A stretch of DNA of 64,000 nucleotides from Legionella anisa (GCF_001467525.1 NZ_LNXS01000029.1:250320-314319); one strand, 5' to 3'. Shown: positions 26,709-34,927, counted from the stretch's first letter. The notes: generated by a model from the sequence alone, not told the origin. A program made the numbers and translations.

Positions 26709-27131
26709 TTAAAACGGTACTTCTTCTGAATCGGGTTGCAATAACTCCCGTATTTGCGCCATATGGTGCTCTGCGGTGTTGTCGCTGGATTCATCAGCTA
26801 ATTTGGGTGAGTTTAGCAACTGAATATGATTGACGACGATGCTTAAGGTTTGATGTGTTTTACCTTCATTGTTAGTCCATTGATTGGAACGTAGTTTACC
26901 TTCAAGGTATACCTTTGAACCTTTTTTTAAATATTCAGTAACTTTACTCAACTTTCCAAAAAGTACCAGCTGATGCCATTCCACTCTGGTTTGCCATTCA
27001 TCATTTCGTTTGAATGATTCCTTGGTAGCTAAAGTAGCCGTGACAAAAGATTGTCCGTCTTTTCCGATGATGCTTTTTGGATCAGCACCAAGATTGCCAA
27101 TCAATTGAATGCGGTTTAAGGATGCAGTCAT
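26709..27131 (-). CDS. ssb: Single-stranded DNA-binding protein (mobile-element type)
   Basis: A 140-aa SSB with one OB fold (about residues 1-108: LNRIQLIGNLGADPK, WHQLVLFGKLSKV, KGSKVYLEGKLRSNQW), a short linker and an acidic tail ending SEEVPF, the variant of DDIPF that recruits partner proteins. It is shorter than chromosomal SSB in gammaproteobacteria (about 160-180 aa) and is encoded next to ardA, both signs of a plasmid or integrative-element copy. The ATG has AGGAG upstream. Confidence 0.92.
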   Translation of the reverse strand: MTASLNRIQLIGNLGADPKSIIGKDGQSFVTATLATKESFKRNDEWQTRVEWHQLVLFGKLSKVTEYLKKGSKVYLEGKLRSNQWTNNEGKTHQTLSIVVNHIQLLNSPKLADESSDNTAEHHMAQIRELLQPDSEEVPF

Positions 27132-27161
27132 TGTATTCTCCTGTTATTGTTAAATGTGAGC

Positions 27162-27209
27162 CGCATAACAGAAAAACATCCGCATAGGCAGTTGGTTTTC
27201 TGTTATGCG
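27162..27209. repeat. 14-base perfect inverted repeat upstream of ssb
   Basis: CGCATAACAGAAAA (27162-27175) and its complement (27196-27209) are separated by 20 bases, 31 bases upstream of the ssb start. It could be a terminator for the 64-aa gene upstream, or an operator controlling ssb-ardA. Confidence 0.6.
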
Positions 27210-27231
27210 AATAAGACTTAAATTGCTTCAA

Positions 27232-27426
27232 TTAACAAGCAATTCGTTGAGTATCGAACTGTTTGACAAAAGAAATCAGGGATTCCAATTTATACAAACT
27301 TAACTCAGCCTGCTGAATATAATGAGCGTTGATTTGAAGTCGGTGACGGCTTAAATCGTTCACACAACAATTTAGCTCAAAGAGTAAATGTTCAATTTCA
27401 AGTTGTGCTGGTTCCTGTTGTTGCAT
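27232..27426 (-). CDS. Small helical protein in the mobile-element block
   Basis: A 64-aa protein starting MQQQEPAQLEIEHLLFELN, with two or three helices and two Cys. I use ATG 27426, which has AAAGGAG six bases upstream, rather than the longer frame. No family recognised. It precedes ssb and ardA on the same strand and shares their type of leader, so it is likely part of the same element's early-entry genes. Confidence 0.5.
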   Translation of the reverse strand: MQQQEPAQLEIEHLLFELNCCVNDLSRHRLQINAHYIQQAELSLYKLESLISFVKQFDTQRIAC

Positions 27427-27528
27427 GGTAGCTCCTTTAGGTAGGGAGAATATCCCCAAAGGGACTGTTCATCCCAATTGGGTTATGCAAAAAAAGATCA
27501 CCAAAACATCGGTTGATTTACCTGGTTA

Positions 27529-27642
27529 TTAATGATGATGTGCTTGAAACACTCCTCGGGTATAAAACCGTAAATACATCTCCTGGTAGGGTTTCCCTGC
27601 TAAACGCTTTGCCATGAAATTAGGGAACAAGATGGCAGTCAC
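27529..27642 (-). pseudogene. Short open frame, probable gene remnant of the mobile element
   Basis: A minus-strand frame of 37 codons from a GTG at 27642 (or 28 from ATG 27615). The GTG-start product includes the residues MAKRLAGKPYQEMYLRFY and ends in three His. The frame continues open upstream for a few codons to a TGA (about codon -8). The basic, aromatic composition looks like the tail of a larger protein whose 5' part has been lost. The rest of the 27427-27863 gap shows no gene. Confidence 0.3.
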
Positions 27643-27863
27643 AAGACCTCGTGGTTTCGTCAGAATTTCGCTGACTCTTCAGTTGTGTTGTTCTCAGATT
27701 ATCAAGCCAGTATTAGAAATCAAGGATCTTTTCTTATTGATATTAAATGAACGCAAATGAACTTATTATGTTCTTTTTGGCAGAAAGTTCGTTTAGTAAA
27801 ATCATTTCTAAATCAGTGGATATTTTGTTTTGCTGAATATTGTACCATGACTCCAACAAGTCT

Positions 27864-28724
27864 TTATTTTAACAAGGCCAATCGATATTTTCCAATTTGG
27901 TAAAAACCAAGGGCTTGGTAAGCGCATATGGCGGAATTATCATTAGTGAACAAAATGGCTCTTTTGACTTCTCGGTCGGCAGCTTGTTTTAGGCAAAGAT
28001 ACACAGCAATTCTGGCAAAACTTTTATTTCTTAATGAAGGCGGGGTATAAACGGGGCCGATCTGTACAATATCAGGTAGATTGGCATTAAAGCCACATAA
28101 GGAAACAGGGGTGTTATTTACAAATAAAACCCATCGATTTTGGCTAAGCTGCGTATCTTGAATTTCATCAATAATGGATTGTTCCAGTGTGGGATTATTA
28201 GCATCGTCCCCTAGGGCTTCAATATGATAAGCGATAAGCCATTCTTTGATGATATCCATGTCACAATCTTGTACTGGTTTGAGCGTGCAGCTATAGGAAT
28301 GAATCGCTTGAGGTATAGTCATTTTGTCGAGATTAAGTAAAAATAACTTTTCCTGATAATTAATGGCAAATAGGGACGTTTCTATGTTTAGCTGATCAAT
28401 GACAAAACCAGCTTGGGTGTCTTCGCCAAGTATTCCGGCAATTGGTCTTGTTCTTTTAATCTCAAATTCTTCTACTAAAGCTGATAATGCAGAAAAATTT
28501 TCAGTTTGCATCATCACATTACCATTCCAATAATGTGCTAAAACACCATTAATTTTATTGTTTTCAAAGGAGCCGTAATATTTTCCGTGAAATGGCGCAT
28601 CTTGGTAGGTAATTCCCGAGTGGTATAAATTGTTCCTAATGAACATGGTCGTTTCTTGGTAATGATTGAGATAGGATGACAATTCATCTATATGCAATTG
28701 GTCTAGCCTTTTTATCGCAATCAT
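27864..28724 (-). CDS. GNAT-family acetyltransferase
   Basis: A 286-aa protein with an N-terminal half of about 140 residues of its own and a C-terminal GNAT domain: WVLFVNNTPVSLCGF, then the acetyl-CoA segment IGPVYTPPSLRNKSFARIAV and an end with YQALGFYQIGKYRL. The usual Q/RxxGxG/A loop is modified (SLRNKSFA), which still fits the N-terminal-extended GNATs. Divergent from the following transferase cluster. The substrate cannot be read from sequence. Confidence 0.8.
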   Translation of the reverse strand: MIAIKRLDQLHIDELSSYLNHYQETTMFIRNNLYHSGITYQDAPFHGKYYGSFENNKINGVLAHYWNGNVMMQTENFSALSALVEEFEIKRTRPIAGILGEDTQAGFVIDQLNIETSLFAINYQEKLFLLNLDKMTIPQAIHSYSCTLKPVQDCDMDIIKEWLIAYHIEALGDDANNPTLEQSIIDEIQDTQLSQNRWVLFVNNTPVSLCGFNANLPDIVQIGPVYTPPSLRNKSFARIAVYLCLKQAADREVKRAILFTNDNSAICAYQALGFYQIGKYRLALLK

Positions 28725-28819
28725 TTTTTCCTCGGCATGATGAATATTTTTAATACACTTTTAAGACATATGCTAAGATATCTCAATCTTGGTTATTATT
28801 AAATACAAAATCTCAGAAT

Positions 28820-29860
28820 ATGATTACCTTACTTCCCCATAATTCTGCATGGCTAGCTGCATTTGAGCTAGAGAAAAAACAGTTATTGCAATTGAATATC
28901 AAGAATATAATCCAAGTTGAGCATATTGGCAGCACAGCTATTTCTGGTATTCATGCAAAACCAGTGATTGATATTTTAATTGGTGTTAAGTGTTTGCATG
29001 AATTTACTTCTGAGGATATCCAAAAAATTGAATCATTAGATTATCGATATAACCAGGTTTTTGAATCAGTTTTTCCACATCGGCGTTATTTCCAAAAAGA
29101 CAATGAACATGGTGAGCGAACGCACCAGATTCATTTGGTTAATTTTCCATCTTCTTGGTATGCGAAGCATCTGTTGTTTCGCGATTATTTGTGTCTTTAT
29201 CCCAATATTGCTAACGAATATGAAGAACTTAAGCTCAACTTGAGCAAACTCTATGATAATACGATTGATTATGCCAATGCCAAGAATGAATTTTGTCAGC
29301 TTATAGATAAGAAAGCCTTTTTACATTTTGGGGTTAATAAACCATTCATTGAAACGCCGCGTCTTATTGCATTTATTCCCCAGGTAGCTTGTCACGAAGA
29401 CTATGGAATAATGCTTTCAAATCCTGAGTTTATTCAATGTTATGGTGTTTCATACAATGAGGACCAGGCTTTAAATCGTTTGGAATCGGATATGACGCAT
29501 TACAACCAATATGGTTTTGCTCCCTGGATGTGGTATGACAAAGAAACCCACAACTACGTTGGGCGAGGGGGATTAAAGACATTTGTATTAAATGAAAAAG
29601 AGGAAGTTGAGTTAACTTATCAAATAGCTCAAAGCTACTGGGGGGAAGGTTTAGCATTTGAAATGGGGCAAGCATCCTTGGAGTATGCTGAAGAGCACTT
29701 GGATTTGGCTAGCACTATTTGTTTTACCGCATACAATAATTATCCATCATTGCGCGTTATGGAAAAATTAGGTTTTAAATTTGAGTTTGATTTTGAGCAT
29801 GCAGGAATTTCGCATAAATTTCACAGAAAACCTACAATAAAGAAACAAAAGAGGTCTTAA
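28820..29860 (+). CDS. GrpB (UPF0157) nucleotidyltransferase-like / GNAT fusion
   Basis: A 346-aa two-domain protein. Residues 1-170 form a GrpB/UPF0157 domain of the nucleotidyltransferase fold (VEHIGSTAISGIHAKPVIDI, with HIGSTA and the D-x-D-like pair DI). Residues 180-346 form a RimJ/RimL-type GNAT domain (TPRLIAFIPQ, GLAFEMGQASLEYA, SLRVMEKLGF). GrpB and GNAT or aminoglycoside-modifying domains are known to be fused or adjacent in other bacteria. The stop overlaps the start of the following APH-like kinase (TAATG), so the two are one unit. The joint substrate is unknown; antibiotic or small-molecule modification is possible. Confidence 0.82.
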   Translation: MITLLPHNSAWLAAFELEKKQLLQLNIKNIIQVEHIGSTAISGIHAKPVIDILIGVKCLHEFTSEDIQKIESLDYRYNQVFESVFPHRRYFQKDNEHGERTHQIHLVNFPSSWYAKHLLFRDYLCLYPNIANEYEELKLNLSKLYDNTIDYANAKNEFCQLIDKKAFLHFGVNKPFIETPRLIAFIPQVACHEDYGIMLSNPEFIQCYGVSYNEDQALNRLESDMTHYNQYGFAPWMWYDKETHNYVGRGGLKTFVLNEKEEVELTYQIAQSYWGEGLAFEMGQASLEYAEEHLDLASTICFTAYNNYPSLRVMEKLGFKFEFDFEHAGISHKFHRKPTIKKQKRS

Positions 29861-30726
29861 TGGATAAAGTAAAAATTGACACCCACTTAGTCCAAAAGCT
29901 GATTGCTGAGCAATTTCCACAATGGCAATCACTACCGATACATCCAGTTGCTCAAAGTGGTTGGGATAATCGAACGTTTCATTTAGGTGAAGAAATGGTA
30001 ATTCGTTTACCTAGTGATAGGGAGTATGAACCACAAATAAATAAAGAATATCAATGGTTGCCATGGCTCTCTAAACAACTCTCATTTCAAATTACGCAAC
30101 CGATCGCACTTGGAAAACCATCACCAGATTATCCATTGCATTGGAGTATCAATCTTTGGATTGAAGGGGAGACTGCTTCAGTACAGAATATTCATGATAA
30201 AAAAGAGTTTGCGGAAGCATTGGGGAAGTGCTTAAAAGAATTTCAATCTTTAGATGCTACAGATGGGCCTTTGGCTGGCACACATAATTTTTATCGAGGC
30301 AGTTCATTAAAGGCCTATGATCATGAAATGCGGCTTGCAATTCCTAAAATTAAAAACGTTCATGAACAAAGACTTGCCGCATCATTATGGCAACAGGCAC
30401 TTTCTTCTGAATGGCGCTTAAAGCCAGTTTGGGTTCATGGAGATATAGCTGTTGGAAATATTTTAGTTCGTACTGGAAGGCTGTGTGCTATTATCGATTT
30501 CGGCCAACTTGCTGTAGGTGATCCGGCCTGTGATTTGGTAATAGCGTGGAATTTTTTTTCTAGCGAAGAACGAGAAGTATTTAAAAATGCAGTTCAGCTG
30601 GATAATGATACTTGGATACGAGCTTTAGGATGGGCATTTTGGAAAACCTTATGTTGGCCAATTAAAGGTACTGATGTAAAAGAGGTTTTGCATGAAATTT
30701 ATATGGATTATGATGCGATTAAATAA
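29860..30726 (+). CDS. Aminoglycoside phosphotransferase-family kinase
   Basis: A 288-aa kinase-like protein of the APH/choline kinase family. The N-terminal lobe has GWDNRTFHLGEEMVIRLP, with a Lys/Arg-type nucleotide strand. The catalytic loop is VWVHGDIAVGNILV (H-G-D-x4-N) and the metal aspartate is in IIDFGQLAVGDPACDL. Proteins of this kind phosphorylate aminoglycosides, macrolides or metabolites; the APH fold alone does not tell which. It overlaps the GrpB-GNAT gene and is followed by an AAC(6')-like GNAT, giving a cassette of drug-modification-type enzymes. Confidence 0.85.
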   Translation: MDKVKIDTHLVQKLIAEQFPQWQSLPIHPVAQSGWDNRTFHLGEEMVIRLPSDREYEPQINKEYQWLPWLSKQLSFQITQPIALGKPSPDYPLHWSINLWIEGETASVQNIHDKKEFAEALGKCLKEFQSLDATDGPLAGTHNFYRGSSLKAYDHEMRLAIPKIKNVHEQRLAASLWQQALSSEWRLKPVWVHGDIAVGNILVRTGRLCAIIDFGQLAVGDPACDLVIAWNFFSSEEREVFKNAVQLDNDTWIRALGWAFWKTLCWPIKGTDVKEVLHEIYMDYDAIK

Positions 30727-30795
30727 AACGTCAGATGTATTCAATGTTTAAGATTTGGTTATAAAGAACTAAAAACCAATATCTTATCCCAGCAC

Positions 30796-31338
30796 ATGAG
30801 ATCAATTATGAACATGAATAATGAGAACCGATTTCATTTTAAACCAGTGAGTAAAACACAAGAAGACTTTATTCTTAACTGGATTAGTCAGCCACATATT
30901 AATGAATGGCTTCATGGTGATGGTCTAAGTAATACAATTAATGACCTTCATGAATTTTTAAACGATGGAGAACCGTGGGCAACTCATTGGATAGCATATG
31001 ATAATGAAACTCCATTTGCTTATTTAATTACTTCTGAAATAGAGAAATCAGAAGAATATCCTGATGGTGCAGTTACACTAGATTTATTCATTTGCAGGTT
31101 GGATTATATTGGGAAGGGATTATCAGTACAGATGATACATGAGTTTATCTTAAGCCAATTTTCTGATACTAAAATCGTGCTTATTGATCCTGAAATCTCT
31201 AATGAGCGAGCTGTTCATGTTTATAAAAAAGCTGGTTTTGAAATCATTGGGGAATTTATAGCTTCATGGTATCCAGTGCCACACTATAAAATGAGATTGT
31301 GTATTGAAGATTTAAAAAAGCAAAAATTGTCAGCCTAA
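30796..31338 (+). CDS. GNAT acetyltransferase, AAC(6')-like
   Basis: A 180-aa GNAT of the AAC(6')/IucB-like type: WISQPHINEWLHGDG near the start, a beta strand ending in VTLDLFIC, the acetyl-CoA site RLDYIGKGLSVQMI, and a C-terminal IDPEISNERAVHVYKKAGF signature that is highly characteristic of AAC(6') enzymes. The start is uncertain (ATG 30796, 30808 or 30814). It is the last gene before the RIT element and ends eight bases before the element's direct repeat. Aminoglycoside acetylation is inferred from family, not shown. Confidence 0.8.
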   Translation: MRSIMNMNNENRFHFKPVSKTQEDFILNWISQPHINEWLHGDGLSNTINDLHEFLNDGEPWATHWIAYDNETPFAYLITSEIEKSEEYPDGAVTLDLFICRLDYIGKGLSVQMIHEFILSQFSDTKIVLIDPEISNERAVHVYKKAGFEIIGEFIASWYPVPHYKMRLCIEDLKKQKLSA

Positions 31339-31345
31339 GTAACTT

Positions 31346-31371
31346 TTATGTAAAGCTTTGCATAAAGTTTA
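31346..31371. repeat. Left 26-base direct repeat of the RIT element
   Basis: Identical to 34902-34927, with quasi-palindromic core TGTAAAGCTTTGCATA. It likely holds the recombinase crossover, or is the duplicated target. Confidence 0.75.
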
Positions 31372-31400
31372 TTGTGGAAAGTAGGTGATTATGTAAAGTA
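31371..31400. repeat. Left terminal inverted repeat of the RIT element
   Basis: Thirty bases beginning ATTGTGGAAAGTAGG, the exact complement of 34867-34896. Confidence 0.85.
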
Positions 31401-31460
31401 ACTAGAAAAAAGCCAATATTATCAATACATAGATACCTAAATACTTCACATAATATCTCC

Positions 31461-31513
31461 GATAATTCCTCCAGGCGGCCATAAAAGATTGCCGCAATTA
31501 ACGGAGAATTATC
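31461..31513 (+). promoter_or_regulatory. Hairpin covering the ribosome site of the first recombinase
   Basis: GATAATTC (31461-31468) pairs with GAATTATC (31506-31513), and GCGGC (31475-31479) with GCCGC (31491-31495). The fold would bury the GGAG at 31503-31506, just before ATG 31515, so translation of the recombinase set may be held low until the structure opens. Confidence 0.45.
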
Positions 31514-31514
31514 A

Positions 31515-32768
31515 ATGAAGACAATTAAATCAAAACTATCACTAGATGAATTAGTGTTTGGCGCTTTAAGTCAATTGCAGATACTTCACTATAATGACCG
31601 TTCAATACGGCGTTATCAATCTACTTGGAGAAGATTAATAACATTTGCAGAAAATAAAGGGTTTAAAAATCAGCTTTCTCAAACGCTCATTCTTGAATTT
31701 TTAGCACATTATGACATCCACTCAGATTTGCCCGCTTTTACATACAATGATTGGCGGCGACATGCTGAATTTAGTCTTAAAATACTATGGAATTATGCTC
31801 GTTTTGGCCATTTCGAGCGATGCAAGATTGTATTAGACAGACTTGAAATCCCCCCTGCAATGCAAAAAAGCCTGAATGAATATAAAAAATATTGCCTAGA
31901 GAAGCGTTACTTGAGCCACAGTACTGTGAATGCATGTATTAGCCAACTCAGTTTATTTCTTGATTTCATAGGGAAAAGAAATATTAAAACAGTTTGCCAG
32001 CTACAGCCAAGGGATATATCCGACTTCATCTGCTCTTTATCTCGTTACAGTCAAAAAACCATTTCAGGAATTGCTTCCTATACACGTATGTACTTAAAGT
32101 TCCTGGTTTATCGTGGTGACTTGAAAAGAGATTTAAGCCAATCAGTACCAAGTGTTTCTGTTCCTTATCAGGCAAAGATACCATCCGTTTGGGACCGAGA
32201 ATTGATAACTAAATTACTCGATGCAGTCGATAGAAGCTCGCCCAGAGGAAAACGGGATTATGCCATGTTACTACTGGCCTGCCGATTAGGATTGAGGTTA
32301 GGTGATATTCGTGAGCTTACATTCGATAATATTGACTGGGAAGCAGAAATGATCTCAATAACGCAAGGCAAAAGCAAAATTCCTTTATGTTTGCCCTTAA
32401 CCAATGAAGTAGGTAATGCACTGATCGATTATATTAAATTCGCTCGTCCTGAAACAAATTATAGGCAAGTATTTCTGAAGTTAACGCAGCCTTTCGCACC
32501 CTATAGCAACAATACGCATTTTTATAACATAGTTAGATATTGGCGCGATTTAGCTGGTATTCAATTTAGAAGCCAACAACACCAAGGACTGCACTCACTA
32601 CGACATAGTTTAGCTACTTATTTACTAGAGGATAATACCCCGTTTTCAGTGATTGCTGATATTTTGGGTCATGCCTCCATGAATACAACTATGATCTATG
32701 CGAAAGCAAGTGTTGAGACATTACGTCAAGTGGCATTGGCTATCAAGGAGGTGAATCATGTCAACTAA
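31515..32768 (+). CDS. RIT tyrosine recombinase, first of three
   Basis: A 417-aa tyrosine site-specific recombinase, the longest of the trio. The SAM-like core-binding region (about residues 120-205, with YLSHSTVNACISQL) is preceded by an extra N-terminal domain. The catalytic domain shows Arg in CRLGLRLGDIRELTF, HSLRHSLATYLL (H-x-x-R), LGHAS (second His) and the nucleophile Tyr in NTTMIYAKA. All catalytic residues are present. Its end overlaps the second recombinase gene by 11 bases. It would act together with the two others to move the element. Confidence 0.92.
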   Translation: MKTIKSKLSLDELVFGALSQLQILHYNDRSIRRYQSTWRRLITFAENKGFKNQLSQTLILEFLAHYDIHSDLPAFTYNDWRRHAEFSLKILWNYARFGHFERCKIVLDRLEIPPAMQKSLNEYKKYCLEKRYLSHSTVNACISQLSLFLDFIGKRNIKTVCQLQPRDISDFICSLSRYSQKTISGIASYTRMYLKFLVYRGDLKRDLSQSVPSVSVPYQAKIPSVWDRELITKLLDAVDRSSPRGKRDYAMLLLACRLGLRLGDIRELTFDNIDWEAEMISITQGKSKIPLCLPLTNEVGNALIDYIKFARPETNYRQVFLKLTQPFAPYSNNTHFYNIVRYWRDLAGIQFRSQQHQGLHSLRHSLATYLLEDNTPFSVIADILGHASMNTTMIYAKASVETLRQVALAIKEVNHVN

Positions 32769-33756
32769 CAGCAAAATGATTCAGTTTGAAAGCCCTCTTG
32801 CACCGATAATAAACCAATTGATTCTGGAGAAACGAGCTAGTGGATATAAATATGAAAAACTGGATCGCATTTTAAAGCGCTTTGATGATTTCCTTTGCCA
32901 CACGACAATAAAGAAAAATGAGCTACCCAAAGAACTGGTGTTGCAATGGCTAGAGAAACAACCTGATGAGCAGGCATCAACACAACAACGTCGAATTATT
33001 CTCGTTCGGCAACTTGCACGATTAATGATACGATTGGGTTACCCAGCTTATGTACCGCCTTATCGCTTTGGTACCCCACGGTCACAAACTTTCTCACCAC
33101 ACATTTTTACACAAAACGAAATTCAAAGAATTTTTCATGCTGTAGATCAAATTAAACCCACAGCAAGTTCTCCTTTGCGACATCTTATTATTCCAGAGAT
33201 ATTTCGCTTATTGTATGGGTGCGGATTTCGATTAAGTGAGGTATTGAATTTACGTGTTCGTGATGTTGATTTAAAACAAGGTGTCATCATTATTCGAGAA
33301 GGTAAGCATGGTAAAGACCGGCTGGTTCCACCTGCGTTGGACATGGTAGAACGCTTGCGAGTATATGCTGAAAGCATAGATAGTCACTCTCTGGAAAAAC
33401 GAACGGAAGACACTCTCTTTTTCCCCTCACCCTCAGAAAGTTGTTGGGGCAAGGGAACCATTTATACCTTATTCCGAAAGATGTTACTCCAATGTGGTAT
33501 TCCTCATGGTGGCAGAGGGAAAGGACCAAGAGTCCATGATCTTCGCCACACTTTTGCGGTACACAGACTGGTTCAGTGGTATGAAGAAGGTTGTGATCTG
33601 AATGCTAAGCTACCTTTTCTTGTAGCCTACCTTGGCCATAAAAATTTTACAGGTACACAGAAATATCTTCATCTGACGGCTGAGTTATTTCCTAACCTGA
33701 CTGAGCGCATGAATAAACAGTTTGGCGGTGTAATACCAAAAGGGAGGCAATCATGA
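32758..33756 (+). CDS. RIT tyrosine recombinase, second of three
   Basis: A 332-aa tyrosine recombinase. The catalytic domain has GCGFRLSEVLNLRVRDV (Arg), VIIREGKHGKDRLVP (catalytic Lys strand), HDLRHTFAVHRL (H-x-x-R), LGHKN (His) and TGTQKYLHLT (Tyr). The long insert after HDLRHTFAVHRL (WYEEGCDLNAKLP) is a mark of this middle RIT subfamily. It overlaps the third gene by four bases (ATGA), so all three are made from one message. Confidence 0.93.
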   Translation: MSTNSKMIQFESPLAPIINQLILEKRASGYKYEKLDRILKRFDDFLCHTTIKKNELPKELVLQWLEKQPDEQASTQQRRIILVRQLARLMIRLGYPAYVPPYRFGTPRSQTFSPHIFTQNEIQRIFHAVDQIKPTASSPLRHLIIPEIFRLLYGCGFRLSEVLNLRVRDVDLKQGVIIIREGKHGKDRLVPPALDMVERLRVYAESIDSHSLEKRTEDTLFFPSPSESCWGKGTIYTLFRKMLLQCGIPHGGRGKGPRVHDLRHTFAVHRLVQWYEEGCDLNAKLPFLVAYLGHKNFTGTQKYLHLTAELFPNLTERMNKQFGGVIPKGRQS

Positions 33757-34760
33757 AACCGACAGATTTTTCAATTTATTTAAGCCGATTCTTGAGCAAC
33801 TATCTGGCTGGCCAAAGGAATTTAAGCCCTAATACTATAAAAGCGTATCGTGATGTCTTTATTTTACTATTGCGATTTTGTCGTGATGTAAAAAATATTC
33901 CGATTGAAAAACTACAACTTGAACAGGTTGATGTGGATCTAATAGAAGCATTTCTCGATCATATTGAAAAAGAGAGACGCTGTACACCACGCACATTAAA
34001 TCATCGTCTCACCACACTGCATGCATTTTTCCGATATATTCAAGTAGAAGACCCACTCCATTTGCTACAATGCCAGCGGATACTGGCCATTCCGTTGCGT
34101 CGGTTTGTTCGTCCTGAAGTTAACTATCTCTCTAAAGATCATCTTGCGGCTCTTTTAGCACAACCAGATCTTGAAAAACCTGAGGGTAGAAGAGATGTTG
34201 TGCTACTAAGTGTCCTTTATGATACTGGTGCACGAGTACAGGAGTTGATTGATCTGACAGTGGGGGATGTACGATTAGATACGCCAGCTCAGGTTCGTAT
34301 TTTAGGCAAAGGAAGAAAAATACGTGTAGTTCCACTTATGGATAATACAGCCAACCTTTTGCAAGGCTACTTGCATGAAAATAACTTCTTGCGTCCCGAA
34401 GCTTTTGATTATCCACTGTTCCGAAACAATCAAGGTAACAAATTAACACGGGTAGGAGTTAACTACATTCTACAAAAATATGAACGGCTAGTACGTGAAG
34501 CCTATCCCCATTTTAAACAAAAAATCAGTCCTCATACGCTTCGGCACACTAAAGGGATGCATTTGCTACAAGGAGGAGTCTCATTGGATATCATTCGTGA
34601 TTTCTTAGGCCATGTTGATATTAAAACCACAGAGATTTATGCCAGAGCTAATCTTGAAATGAAGAGAGCTGCAATTGAAAAAGTCAGTACGGCACCGTCA
34701 CCCAAAATACCTTCATGGAAAGAAAATAAATCACTGTTGCAATGGCTGCAATCATTATAG
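33753..34760 (+). CDS. RIT tyrosine recombinase, third of three
   Basis: A 335-aa XerD-like tyrosine recombinase. The N-terminal core-binding domain is NLSPNTIKAYRDVFILLLRF. The catalytic domain has YDTGARVQELIDLTVGD (Arg), LGKGRKIRVVPL (Lys strand), HTLRHTKGMHLL (H-x-x-R), LGHVD (His) and TTEIYARAN (Tyr). It is complete and closest of the trio to ordinary integrases. A 12-codon frame with an AGAGGA ribosome site (34772-34810) follows it before the right inverted repeat; whether that is used is unknown. Confidence 0.93.
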   Translation: MKPTDFSIYLSRFLSNYLAGQRNLSPNTIKAYRDVFILLLRFCRDVKNIPIEKLQLEQVDVDLIEAFLDHIEKERRCTPRTLNHRLTTLHAFFRYIQVEDPLHLLQCQRILAIPLRRFVRPEVNYLSKDHLAALLAQPDLEKPEGRRDVVLLSVLYDTGARVQELIDLTVGDVRLDTPAQVRILGKGRKIRVVPLMDNTANLLQGYLHENNFLRPEAFDYPLFRNNQGNKLTRVGVNYILQKYERLVREAYPHFKQKISPHTLRHTKGMHLLQGGVSLDIIRDFLGHVDIKTTEIYARANLEMKRAAIEKVSTAPSPKIPSWKENKSLLQWLQSL

Positions 34761-34866
34761 AGGACATATACATGAACTATTTCAATCGAGGACCGCCTGT
34801 AATTGTTTAAATATTATGTAATGTAATTTTGAGGATTAGTCTTGATATTATTGGGTCTTTTTGAAC

Positions 34867-34896
34867 TACTTTACATAATCACCTACTTTCCACAAT
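34867..34896. repeat. Right terminal inverted repeat of the RIT element
   Basis: Exact complement of 31371-31400; ends in CTTTCCACAAT six bases before the right direct repeat. Confidence 0.85.
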
Positions 34897-34901
34897 AGAT
34901 C

Positions 34902-34927
34902 TTATGTAAAGCTTTGCATAAAGTTTA
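34902..34927. repeat. Right 26-base direct repeat of the RIT element
   Basis: Identical and in the same orientation as 31346-31371. The serA-derived reading frame starts at its right edge. Confidence 0.75.

Larger units (their letters stand above)
31346..34927. mobile_element. Recombinase-in-trio (RIT) element
   Basis: Three overlapping tyrosine recombinase genes on one strand are enclosed by perfect 30-base inverted repeats at 31371-31400 and 34867-34896. Outside each lies an identical 26-base sequence in direct orientation (31346-31371 and 34902-34927) centred on AAAGCTTT. That sequence is itself nearly palindromic, so the inverted repeat continues imperfectly through it. RIT elements are known to have this order and such terminal repeats. 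The right end abuts a serA gene cut in its nucleotide-binding motif. All three recombinase genes look intact. Confidence 0.9.
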
